Assembly: GCA_947306025.1 (NCBI GenBank)
Contig: CAMZFJ010000176.1
Location: 1-5,240, forward strand
Origin: an uncultured Fibrobacter sp.
Lineage (GTDB): Bacteria; Fibrobacterota; Fibrobacteria; Fibrobacterales; Fibrobacteraceae
DNA: 5,240 bases
Direction: 5' to 3'
The notes below the pieces were generated by a model. The model saw only the letters and a list, made by a program, of their open reading frames with translations, searched no databases and was not told the origin of the DNA. The position numbers were made by a program, and so were the translations under genes. Numbering within the stretch: position 1 is the first letter of the stretch; the number at the start of each line of letters is the position of its first letter. Of the stretch, positions 1 to 5,240 are shown in pieces.

Positions 1-2078
1 CCGCACCTAAAGATGACGAATTCCCGCAGAAAATCGATGACCAATGCTTTGCTGGGTGGAAACCTGATTTTAGTCATGTGACTAATCCGCTGGATGTTAC
101 GGCTCAATATAAGACTTGCATATATACAGTAACGTTTGTTTATAAGGATTCCGATGGCGCTGATGCCGAAAAAACGGAAAAAGTGGAACACGGTAAAGAT
201 GCTACTGCGCCGGAAAATGTCGCAAAGAAGATAGGCGACCAGTGCTTTGTTGGTTGGAAGTCTAACTTTACGAAGGTGACCGATGATTTGACTATTGATG
301 CTGAATATAAGCCTTGCGAAACTTCTAGCAGCTCTGGCCAGCAGCAGTCTAGTTCCAGCTCTAGTAGCGCCACGGGCAGTTCTTCTTCCGATCAGAGCAG
401 CAGCTCCGGCACGCTTACGCCGAATTCCAGCTCTAGTGTAAGCTATATCGCTACAATAACAAAGCCTACGGCGACGCAACAAGACAATGCTCTCCGCATG
501 ACGTTCAATGATTTGCAGGCTGACAAGCATGCCAAGGTGGACTATCATATCGTTGTTGAATCGAAAAATGGTATTTATCTTGATACGGTTATTAGTGGTA
601 AGGATGTCGAAAACATCAAGAACGGCACTTGGCTACTTGACCCGGCCCCAGCTGGTGAATATACGGTCATCGTTGTTCTTACGGATGGTCACGAATCAGT
701 CCGCTATGACGACTTCCCGGTCTTCAAGGGCGATACCGTAATTCCGGTGAATTTGGCTCCAAATTCTTGGCAGACGTATTCGCTGTACGCCTTCTGCAAG
801 GATAAAGGTGATTGCAAGAGCGACATCGCTGAACGTTTCTCTAGTCAGTCAAAAGCTTGGGCAGTTGAGCAGTGCCAGCACATGAAGGAAGAGCTAAAAC
901 AAATCGGTGATGACGAAAACTTCCGCGAGGAAATGGACGAAGTTTGCCGAATGGCTGTCGGATCCGACGAAGTGACCTCGGTCTTCTGGTGGGACGAATC
1001 GAATCCGGTTGGCGATTACTGGCAGTATCGTCGATATGATGCCGATGATATGTTCGATTCTACACGTGGTTACTGGTACGGACCCATTGCCAAGGAACCG
1101 CTCTCCCTCAGTTTGCAGACGCCAAACATGAAGGATGAAGTCGTCTGGAAATTGGAAAACAAGTATTCTGGCTGGAACTTGGTTGCTAACCCTTATGGTT
1201 GGTATGTCAAGCTCCCACAAGAAGATGGTGTGACTTTTGCGAAGTGGTATCCAGATATTAGCTCTTACGATACGATCAGCGTGCTTGGTCCTTACGAAGC
1301 TGTTTGGGTCAAAACCGAAAAATCTAGGGAATTGCGCATTCCTTTGAAGGCAACCATTGTCCTCGAAGATGAATGGACGCCACCGCCTCTCCTCAAGAGT
1401 GCAACGTCTGAAAACTGGAATTTCCGTGTAGTGCTTACGGATAAGAATGGCAAGCGCGATGCTTGGAACGAACTGGCTGCGGGTGATGTGGCTTCTTCCT
1501 TGAGCGAACCGCCTGCAGGCATGGGCGACCATGTGAATCTTTCCATTGTCGAGGGCAAGCAGCGCTTGGCTAAGAGCGTCAAGAAAAATGGCGATGATCT
1601 CGAATGGAATCTCGAAGCTAGCGCTACGACAACTCGTGACGGTAAATTGAACTTTGTGGGACTCGAAAGCGTTTGGGCGAAGGGCTTGCATGTTTATGCA
1701 ACGATTGGTGACGAAACTGTCGAAGTCGTGAAGGATCGCCCGGTGAACGTGAACCTTTCGTCGAAGGCGAAAAATGTTTCTGTTCGAGTGACCAAGAGTG
1801 CAGTTGCTGCACAGGTGGCTAAGAATCAAATTTCGGGCTTCCGCGTGAACCAGATGCAAAATACACTGAACGTGGGCTTTGATGCGGTCTCGAAACTTGC
1901 CGGTGCTAAAGTCAAGGTGAGCATCGTGGGTATCGATGGTCGCGTGGTCGCAACGAGCAAGTCTGTAGCGAACGAAGGCTCGAACGCCATTTCGATGAAG
2001 AAGCCGAAACAGGGCCTCTATTTCGTCCGCCTCAAGGTCGGAAGCCAAAGTGCCGTCACGAGAATCATGGTGCGTTGA
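1..2078 (+). CDS. Secreted multidomain surface protein with InlB-type repeats and T9SS-like tail (5' partial)
   Basis: The reading frame is open from base 3 to the TGA at 2076-2078 and gives 691 visible residues; the true start and any signal peptide lie upstream. The GTG at 78 sits inside a repeat unit, so it is not the start. Order of parts (visible residues): end of one InlB B-type repeat (1-39), a full repeat (40-105), a Ser-rich linker (106-145), an Ig-like beta region (about 146-245), a Cys-containing helical stretch with four cysteines (about 250-320), a Trp/Tyr-rich segment with WWDES and GWNLVANPYGWYV (about 323-402), further beta-rich sequence, and a C-terminal sorting-like domain (613-691). 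I recognise no catalytic domain. By analogy with similar proteins it is probably exported and surface-attached or released, perhaps in adhesion or polysaccharide contact, but that role is inferred. The downstream gap has a palindrome but no classic U-tract terminator. Confidence 0.93.
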   Translation, partial: APKDDEFPQKIDDQCFAGWKPDFSHVTNPLDVTAQYKTCIYTVTFVYKDSDGADAEKTEKVEHGKDATAPENVAKKIGDQCFVGWKSNFTKVTDDLTIDAEYKPCETSSSSGQQQSSSSSSSATGSSSSDQSSSSGTLTPNSSSSVSYIATITKPTATQQDNALRMTFNDLQADKHAKVDYHIVVESKNGIYLDTVISGKDVENIKNGTWLLDPAPAGEYTVIVVLTDGHESVRYDDFPVFKGDTVIPVNLAPNSWQTYSLYAFCKDKGDCKSDIAERFSSQSKAWAVEQCQHMKEELKQIGDDENFREEMDEVCRMAVGSDEVTSVFWWDESNPVGDYWQYRRYDADDMFDSTRGYWYGPIAKEPLSLSLQTPNMKDEVVWKLENKYSGWNLVANPYGWYVKLPQEDGVTFAKWYPDISSYDTISVLGPYEAVWVKTEKSRELRIPLKATIVLEDEWTPPPLLKSATSENWNFRVVLTDKNGKRDAWNELAAGDVASSLSEPPAGMGDHVNLSIVEGKQRLAKSVKKNGDDLEWNLEASATTTRDGKLNFVGLESVWAKGLHVYATIGDETVEVVKDRPVNVNLSSKAKNVSVRVTKSAVAAQVAKNQISGFRVNQMQNTLNVGFDAVSKLAGAKVKVSIVGIDGRVVATSKSVANEGSNAISMKKPKQGLYFVRLKVGSQSAVTRIMVR
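3..317 (+). repeat. Two tandem InlB B-type (Listeria-Bacteroides) protein repeats
   Basis: The second, complete unit (120-317, 66 residues) begins YTVTFVYKDSDG, continues with VEHGKDATAPE and GDQCFVGWK, and ends DDLTIDAEYKPC. This matches the well-known pattern of a V-x-F strand, a GK-x-x-x-AP turn, an F-x-GW core and an AxY end. The first unit (3-119) is cut by the window edge but repeats the second half closely: DDQCFAGWK, then F, VT and AQYKTC. The DNA of the two units has diverged at many third positions, so the duplication is not recent. Such repeats form small beta-grasp-like spacer modules in surface proteins. More copies probably lie upstream. Confidence 0.85.
318..437 (+). other. Poly-serine linker within the secreted protein
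   Basis: About 40 residues consist mainly of runs of Ser broken by Gly, Gln, Thr, Ala, Asp and Pro, including one run of seven Ser. Ser is coded by both AGC/AGT and TCT/TCC mixed together, so the stretch is kept for its amino acids and is not simply a slipped DNA repeat. Such flexible Ser linkers join domains in secreted Fibrobacter proteins. Here it separates the repeats from the beta-rich body. Confidence 0.85.
1839..2075 (+). other. C-terminal T9SS-type sorting domain (putative)
   Basis: The last 79 residues start FRVNQMQNTLNVGFD and carry the usual landmarks of type IX secretion tails: a VSIVGIDGRVV strand-turn-strand, an N in EGSNAIS, the G-L-Y-F-V-R-L motif and a closing basic TRIMVR. 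In Bacteroidetes and Fibrobacter such domains direct passage through the outer membrane and are usually cut off. The match is to the type A pattern by eye. No secretion machinery lies in the window to confirm it. Confidence 0.75.
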
Positions 2079-2081
2079 TAT

Positions 2082-2102
2082 AGAGCTTAGAACTTAGAAC
2101 TT
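2082..2102 (+). repeat. Three tandem 7-base units (AGAGCTT, AGAACTT, AGAACTT)
   Basis: Directly after the stop codon, bases 2082-2088 read AGAGCTT, followed by two exact AGAACTT units. The last two units overlap the left arm of the palindrome described next. The array is too short to name as a known element. Confidence 0.6.
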
Positions 2103-2164
2103 TGGTTCGACAGGCTCACCAACCTTTAAGGTCCCTGAGCTTGCCGAAGGGCCAACTAAGTTCT
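2089..2164. repeat. Long imperfect palindrome, possible REP-like intergenic element
   Basis: The sequence folds about base 2127. ACCTT (2122-2126) pairs with AAGGT (2128-2132); CAGGCTCA (2111-2118) pairs with TGAGCTTG (2136-2143) with one G-U; TTCG (2106-2109) pairs with CGAA (2145-2148). Further out, AGAACTTAG (2089-2097) is the exact reverse complement of CTAAGTTCT (2156-2164), shifted by one base. The core resembles the TTCGACAGGCTCA/TGAGCCTGTCGAA family of dispersed palindromes common between genes in many bacteria. It could stabilise the upstream mRNA 3' end or help end transcription. It lacks a following T-run, so it is not a standard terminator. Confidence 0.7.
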
Positions 2165-2185
2165 GCCAACTATGGCGAAGCCGCT

Positions 2186-2214
2186 TTTACGGTCTAGCCG
2201 AACGCAAGTTTAAT
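2186..2214 (+). promoter_or_regulatory. Candidate promoter for the anion transporter gene
   Basis: TTTACG (2186-2191) and TTTAAT (2209-2214) are 17 bases apart. They match 4 of 6 and 5 of 6 bases of the sigma-70 consensus boxes. A start near 2221 would leave a leader of only about 12 bases, which fits the absence of a visible Shine-Dalgarno site before the ATG at 2233. Promoter consensus in Fibrobacter is poorly known, so this is tentative. Confidence 0.3.
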
Positions 2215-2232
2215 TACTAAATTTGCGCCGTT

Positions 2233-3828
2233 ATGACAAAAGCAAAACTCATCAAACTCATCATTGCATCGGTGCTCGCCATCGCTGCCCTCTTCGTCCC
2301 GTACGAAGCCCTCGGCTTCGTGGGTGACCATGCGTTGAACCCTCTCGAAATCCGCGTCATCGCAATCTTTGTGATGGCCGCCCTTTTCTGGATCCTTCAA
2401 CCGTTCCCAATCTGGTCCACCTCCATGTTCGTCATCGTGTTGATGATCTTCACGCTTTCGAACTCGGCTCTTATCCCGTTCCGCGTGGAAGGCGTTGAAC
2501 CGCTCAAGTTCAAGGCTATCATGGCAACGTTTGCCGACCCGATTATCATGCTCTTCTTGGGTGGCTTCTTCCTTGCTTCTGCCGCTTGCAAGTACAACAT
2601 GGACAAGAACCTTGCCCGCGTGCTCCTCAAGCCGTTCGGAAAGGACCCGAAGTGGGTGCTTCTTGGCCTTATGATTATTACGGCCGTGTTCTCCATGTTC
2701 ATGAGCAACACTGCAACGGCTGCCATGATGCTTGCTATCCTTGGCCCGGTGCTCAAGTTGTTCGATGCCAATGACCGCGGTAAAGCCGCTTTTGCTCTTG
2801 CCATCCCGCTCGGTGCAAACATCGGTGGTATGGGTACCCCGATTGGTACGCCTCCTAACGCAATCGCCCTTGGCGCTCTCCAGTCCAGCGGTTTCAACAT
2901 TTCGTTTGGCCAGTGGATGGAATTTGGTGTTCCGTATGTGATTGTCATGATGATTATTGCCTGGATTTTGCTCCTCAAGCTCTATCCGATCAAGATGAAG
3001 GAAATGAACCTCGATATCGAAGGTGCCAATGGCTTTGACAAGAGCCCGCGCGCTATTATCGTCTACATTACCTTTGCTGTTTGCGTTCTTTTGTGGATTA
3101 CCGGTAAGGACCGTCATGGTCTTAACGACAACGTGATTGCTATGATCCCGATGGCTGTGTTCGCCTTGACGGGTGTGATTACCAAGAAAGACCTCAACGA
3201 AATGAGCTGGGACGTTCTTTGGCTCGTGGCTGGTGGCTTTGCTCTTGGTCTCGGTTTGCAGCAGACGGGTCTTGCAAAGGATCTCATCAACGCTATTCCG
3301 TTCAATACTTGGTCTCCGTTTGTCCTCATGATCGGTTGCGGATTTATCTGCCTCTTCATGGCAAACTTCATGAGCCACACTTCTACAGCAAGCTTACTCG
3401 TGCCGATTTTCATCGTCGTGGCAATGAGCTGCAAGGAAAACCTCGCTCCGCTCGGTGGCGTGACATCCTTGATGGTCGCTGTTGCTTTCGCAAGCTCCCT
3501 CGGTATGTGCCTCCCGATTTCTACGCCGCCTAACGCACTTGCCCACGCCACCGGTTATACGGATACGCGCGGGATGGCTGTTACGGGTATCGTGATGGGT
3601 GTCGGTGGTCTCGTGCTTTCTTGGGTGATGATGTTCGGTCTTTCCAAGATCAACTTCTTCGAAGACCCGGCTGAAGTTGCCGCTGCTCCGGCTGCTGTTG
3701 CCGCTCCGGCACCTGCCGCACCTGTTTATGCAAAGCCTGCCGAAACGATCGCTGAACCGGCCACAGTCGCTATCCCGGCTGACTCTGCCGCAAAGGTTGA
3801 TGTGGTCGACAGCGCTGCCGCCAAGTAA
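2233..3828 (+). CDS. DASS/SLC13-family anion (probably dicarboxylate) transporter
   Basis: This 531-residue inner-membrane protein has many hydrophobic segments from residue 5 to about 470. It shows the inverted-repeat layout of the divalent anion:sodium symporter family: MSNTATAAMM (S158-N159-T160) followed by GGMGTPIGTPPNA (198-210) in the first half, and MSHTSTASLL (S381-H382-T383) followed by LPISTPPNA (427-435) in the second. These motifs form the sodium and substrate sites in VcINDY-type carriers. Relatives move succinate, malate, fumarate, citrate, sulfate or phosphate; the substrate here cannot be read from sequence. Succinate exchange or export would suit a succinate-producing Fibrobacter, but this is inference. 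The ATG at 2233 is the first start after an in-frame TAA at 2218-2220, and it places the first membrane helix correctly. There is no clear ribosome binding site. Oddities are His382 in the second SNT-type motif and a C-terminal Ala/Pro-rich tail (478-531). Codons are strongly biased to C/G endings, unlike the next gene. A terminator follows, so it is probably monocistronic. Confidence 0.93.
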   Translation: MTKAKLIKLIIASVLAIAALFVPYEALGFVGDHALNPLEIRVIAIFVMAALFWILQPFPIWSTSMFVIVLMIFTLSNSALIPFRVEGVEPLKFKAIMATFADPIIMLFLGGFFLASAACKYNMDKNLARVLLKPFGKDPKWVLLGLMIITAVFSMFMSNTATAAMMLAILGPVLKLFDANDRGKAAFALAIPLGANIGGMGTPIGTPPNAIALGALQSSGFNISFGQWMEFGVPYVIVMMIIAWILLLKLYPIKMKEMNLDIEGANGFDKSPRAIIVYITFAVCVLLWITGKDRHGLNDNVIAMIPMAVFALTGVITKKDLNEMSWDVLWLVAGGFALGLGLQQTGLAKDLINAIPFNTWSPFVLMIGCGFICLFMANFMSHTSTASLLVPIFIVVAMSCKENLAPLGGVTSLMVAVAFASSLGMCLPISTPPNALAHATGYTDTRGMAVTGIVMGVGGLVLSWVMMFGLSKINFFEDPAEVAAAPAAVAAPAPAAPVYAKPAETIAEPATVAIPADSAAKVDVVDSAAAK

Positions 3829-3882
3829 TTTTTACGATAAGCGGCGCGTAACTGCTTGCTTCTCCTAAAAATTTGATTTTAA

Positions 3883-3911
3883 GGGCCTGAATTAAATTCA
3901 GGTCTTTTTTT
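3883..3911 (+). terminator. Intrinsic terminator after the transporter gene
   Basis: CCTGAA (3886-3891) pairs with TTCAGG (3897-3902) across a TTAAA loop. The stem can be lengthened outward by G-U, G-C and G-U pairs at 3883-3885/3903-3905. Seven T follow (3905-3911). It lies 55 bases after the transporter stop codon. Confidence 0.88.
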
Positions 3912-3990
3912 GTATCCAAAGCATCTGTTTGTAAAAATTCCTTCGCAAATACCGCCGCTTTGAATAAGATGTTATCTTCATTCCTGTCAA

Positions 3991-4010
3991 AATAACCCAA
4001 ATGGGTTATT
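3991..4010. promoter_or_regulatory. Perfect 9+2+9 inverted repeat, candidate operator
   Basis: AATAACCCA (3991-3999) and TGGGTTATT (4002-4010) are exact reverse complements separated by AA. The site is about 60 bases before the YiiX-like gene and touches the proposed -35 box, the usual place for a dimeric repressor or activator to bind. It could instead act as an RNA hairpin (8-bp stem, AAAT loop) with GTTTTG after it, giving weak termination. The rest of the gap from 3912 to 3990 shows nothing I can name. Confidence 0.45.
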
Positions 4011-4037
4011 GTTTTGTAAGATTGTTATAAGTAAATT
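4009..4037 (+). promoter_or_regulatory. Weak promoter candidate for the YiiX-like gene
   Basis: TTGTTT (4009-4014) and TAAATT (4032-4037) lie 17 bases apart, matching 3 of 6 and 4 of 6 sigma-70 positions. TTATAA at 4025-4030 is an alternative -10 but has no good partner upstream. The strong terminator upstream means a promoter must lie somewhere in 3912-4050. Confidence 0.25.
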
Positions 4038-4054
4038 CTAGACAACTTAAAACA

Positions 4055-4060
4055 AAAGGA
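4055..4060 (+). promoter_or_regulatory. Ribosome binding site (AAAGGA) for the YiiX-like gene
   Basis: AAAGGA ends 8 bases before the ATG at 4069 in an A-rich, unstructured leader. An in-frame TAA at 4048-4050 rules out an earlier start. The site is much clearer than anything before the transporter gene. Confidence 0.7.
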
Positions 4061-4068
4061 AAGATAAA

Positions 4069-5100
4069 ATGGCAAAAAAAGTGAAAAAAAGTGGAATGCT
4101 CTCTGTAGAAGATTTGCTCCCGGGCGATATTTTGGCGTTTAAGGGAGACCCGAATGATGATATTAGTAAACTTATCATGAAATTTACAGGGTCCGATGTC
4201 TCGCATGGTGCAATCTTTGTTCAGAAACAGGATGATGTCCTTGCTGAAGCTGGTGGTGATGGCATCCATGCTCGCCGAATGAAGGACAATGCAGACGCTC
4301 GTGAAGCTTATGTGATGCGCCATAATAAGGCTGGCAAATATGGTGTTGAACCAGTTGTTCCGATTGCCAAGGATTATGTGCTCCAGGACCTTCCGTATCC
4401 GTATTCCGACTTGATTCTTTTGGGCTTGATCCTTATCTTCAAGCATCCGATAACAAATCAGTTTATCTCTCGCGTTGTTGTAGAATTCTTGTGCTTGGTT
4501 GCCGCAGAACTTAAGACGATTATTGAAAAAGAGAAAACGCCAGGCAAGCATACGATGGTGTGCTCTTCCTATGTTTACCAGTGCTATTTGGATGCATCCA
4601 AGAAGAATCCGGCACTCAAGCTCAAACTCAAGGACGCTGACGTTGGCTTTAAGGATCATCCCCTTATTGGCCGCAAGTCTAGCTCTAAGTCGGTCACGCT
4701 CTTCGATATGTATGCCAATTACGTCGAATCGCATGAAGAAGAATGCAAGAAGAATTTCAAGCTTAAAAAGTCTGTGGCTCCGAAGAAGCTTCGTTCTAAA
4801 GACGAAATTTTGGCCGATTTGAAGAAGCTTCTTTTGTCGAAAATCACCGACAAGATAACTCCAGAACAATTTTCCACAATTATCGACATCATTGAAGCTA
4901 TTAAGGATGTCTTCAGTGCCTTGGCAACGTTCTTTAAGGGTGACCGCGTATCCTTCTCGGATATGATGAAAATCGCAAGAGAACAGCAGGCTATGTTTGT
5001 AACGCCGAATGATTTGGTCAATCACGTCACAAACGCTACATTCGTCGGTATGCTGAAAGTCGAGCGCTACGGCAAAGACTACGATGAAAACTGGAAGTAA
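4069..5100 (+). CDS. YiiX-like permuted papain/NlpC-P60-fold protein with helical insertion
   Basis: The 343 residues start Lys-rich with no signal peptide, so the protein is probably cytoplasmic or peripheral to the membrane. LLPGDILAFKG (16-26), SDVSHGAIFV (42-51), VLAEAGGDGIHARRM (57-71), AYVMRHN (80-86) and MVCSSYVYQCY (163-173) follow the order of circularly permuted papain-fold hydrolases of the YiiX/LRAT type. In these the catalytic His (here H46) precedes the Cys (here C165); E60 or a nearby polar residue may be the third member. A late TPNDL (312-316) resembles the motif closing that fold. Relatives act on amide or ester bonds in peptides, peptidoglycan or lipids; the substrate here is unknown. 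The protein is long for this family (E. coli YiiX has about 200 residues). The extra sequence is a hydrophobic stretch around 113-147 and a Lys/Glu-rich helical region around 220-305 between Cys and TPNDL. It has its own ribosome binding site and terminators, so it is probably a single-gene unit. The fold call is by eye and fairly secure; activity is not shown. Confidence 0.82.
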   Translation: MAKKVKKSGMLSVEDLLPGDILAFKGDPNDDISKLIMKFTGSDVSHGAIFVQKQDDVLAEAGGDGIHARRMKDNADAREAYVMRHNKAGKYGVEPVVPIAKDYVLQDLPYPYSDLILLGLILIFKHPITNQFISRVVVEFLCLVAAELKTIIEKEKTPGKHTMVCSSYVYQCYLDASKKNPALKLKLKDADVGFKDHPLIGRKSSSKSVTLFDMYANYVESHEEECKKNFKLKKSVAPKKLRSKDEILADLKKLLLSKITDKITPEQFSTIIDIIEAIKDVFSALATFFKGDRVSFSDMMKIAREQQAMFVTPNDLVNHVTNATFVGMLKVERYGKDYDENWK

Positions 5101-5110
5101 TTAAGGAATA

Positions 5111-5132
5111 GCCCGTTCTGCGGGCATTTCTT
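5111..5132 (+). terminator. Short GC hairpin terminator after the YiiX-like gene
   Basis: GCCCG (5111-5115) pairs with CGGGC (5121-5125) around a TTCTG loop and is followed by ATTTCTT. The hairpin begins 11 bases after the stop codon. The T-run is interrupted, so it may be leaky, with the next hairpin as backup. Confidence 0.6.
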
Positions 5133-5154
5133 TGCAACTTTTTTTGTAGCCAAC

Positions 5155-5185
5155 AAAAAAGCCTCGCAGAAATGCGAGGCTTTTT
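5155..5185. terminator. Bidirectional terminator between the YiiX-like gene and tRNA-Val
   Basis: GCCTCGCA (5161-5168) and TGCGAGGC (5173-5180) form a perfect 8-bp stem with a GAAA loop. Six A precede it (5155-5160) and five T follow (5181-5185), so it can end transcription of the + strand gene and of the - strand tRNA. It ends three bases before the tRNA 3' end. Confidence 0.9.
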
Positions 5186-5188
5186 CAG

Positions 5189-5240
5189 TGGTCGATACAG
5201 AACTCGAATCTGTGACCTCTACCATGTCAAGGTAGCGCTC
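5189..5240 (-). tRNA. tRNA-Val (anticodon GAC), 5' part outside the window
   Basis: Read on the - strand, the visible part runs from the 3' side of the D stem (GAGC). Next come the anticodon arm CTACC-TTGACAT-GGTAG with anticodon GAC (complement of 5226-5228) and the usual T33, a five-base variable loop AGGTC, and a perfect T arm ACAGA-TTCGAGT-TCTGT. The acceptor strand ATCGACC and discriminator A follow. The next bases are CTG, so the CCA end is not encoded and must be added by CCA transferase. GAC reads the valine codons GUC and GUU. The missing 5' half should begin GGTCGAT to pair with the acceptor strand. Confidence 0.94.

Noticed and set aside
78..80. GTG as a start codon for the first gene
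   Set aside because: The frame is open further upstream to the window edge, and those codons complete the conserved repeat unit (DDQCFAGWK), so translation must begin outside the window.
318..437. Serine-coding stretch as a DNA microsatellite or phase-variable tract
   Set aside because: Ser codons switch between AGC/AGT and TCT/TCC with no constant unit, so slippage of a simple repeat is unlikely.
894..2048. Long open frame (384 codons) on the - strand opposite the secreted protein gene
   Set aside because: It lies wholly inside a well-supported + strand gene with domain motifs, has no recognisable motif, and its composition is that of an antisense shadow produced by biased codon use.
2194..3378. 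Long open frame (394 codons) on the - strand opposite the transporter gene
   Set aside because: Its product would be extremely rich in His, Glu, Asp, Arg and Lys, the usual mirror of hydrophobic transporter codons. The + strand product has clear DASS motifs.
3966..3978. Small hairpin AAGAT-GTT-ATCTT in the gap before the YiiX-like gene
   Set aside because: A five-base AT-rich stem is expected by chance in such DNA, and nothing next to it suggests a role.
3770..4000. Small - strand open frame of 76 codons across the 3829-4068 gap
   Set aside because: It overlaps the end of the transporter gene and its terminator, and its product has no recognisable motif.
4006..5025. Long open frame (339 codons) on the - strand opposite the YiiX-like gene
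   Set aside because: The + strand frame has a ribosome binding site, family motifs and terminators. The antisense product shows no motif, and the frame runs over the promoter region of the real gene.

Overview
The window looks like chromosomal DNA from a Fibrobacter-type bacterium (F. succinogenes or a relative). This is inferred from protein style, not from a search. The first gene has InlB-type repeats, poly-serine linkers and a C-terminal tail of the type IX secretion kind ending in a basic Arg-rich stretch, a combination typical of secreted Fibrobacter proteins. All three protein genes are on the + strand. A tRNA gene enters from the right on the - strand.

Layout: (1) 1-2078 is the 3' part of a large secreted protein gene whose start lies outside the window. 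It encodes two Listeria-Bacteroides (InlB B-type) repeats, a Ser-rich linker, about 470 residues of mostly beta-rich sequence with no recognised enzyme domain, and a putative T9SS sorting domain. (2) 2079-2232 is a 154-base gap with a heptamer repeat running into a long imperfect palindrome, then a possible promoter. (3) 2233-3828 encodes a complete DASS/SLC13 anion (probably dicarboxylate) transporter with an Ala/Pro-rich tail and an unusual Ser-His-Thr in place of its second Ser-Asn-Thr motif. (4) 3829-4068 is a 240-base gap with a good intrinsic terminator, a perfect 9+2+9 inverted repeat, a weak promoter candidate and a clear ribosome binding site. (5) 4069-5100 encodes a 343-residue protein with a circularly permuted papain/NlpC-P60 (YiiX-like) fold, carrying a long Lys-rich helical insertion. 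(6) 5101-5240 holds two terminators, the second usable in both directions, and the 3' two-thirds of a tRNA-Val(GAC) gene on the - strand.

The genes seem to be separate transcription units and not one operon: each gap carries palindromes or a terminator plus its own candidate start signals. Functionally they are a surface/secreted protein, an inner-membrane organic-anion carrier (plausibly linked to succinate metabolism) and a putative papain-fold hydrolase, with no obvious shared pathway. I see no CRISPR array, transposase, phage gene or defence cassette. The points most worth a second look are the altered transporter motif, the expanded YiiX-like protein, and the palindromic element at 2082-2164.
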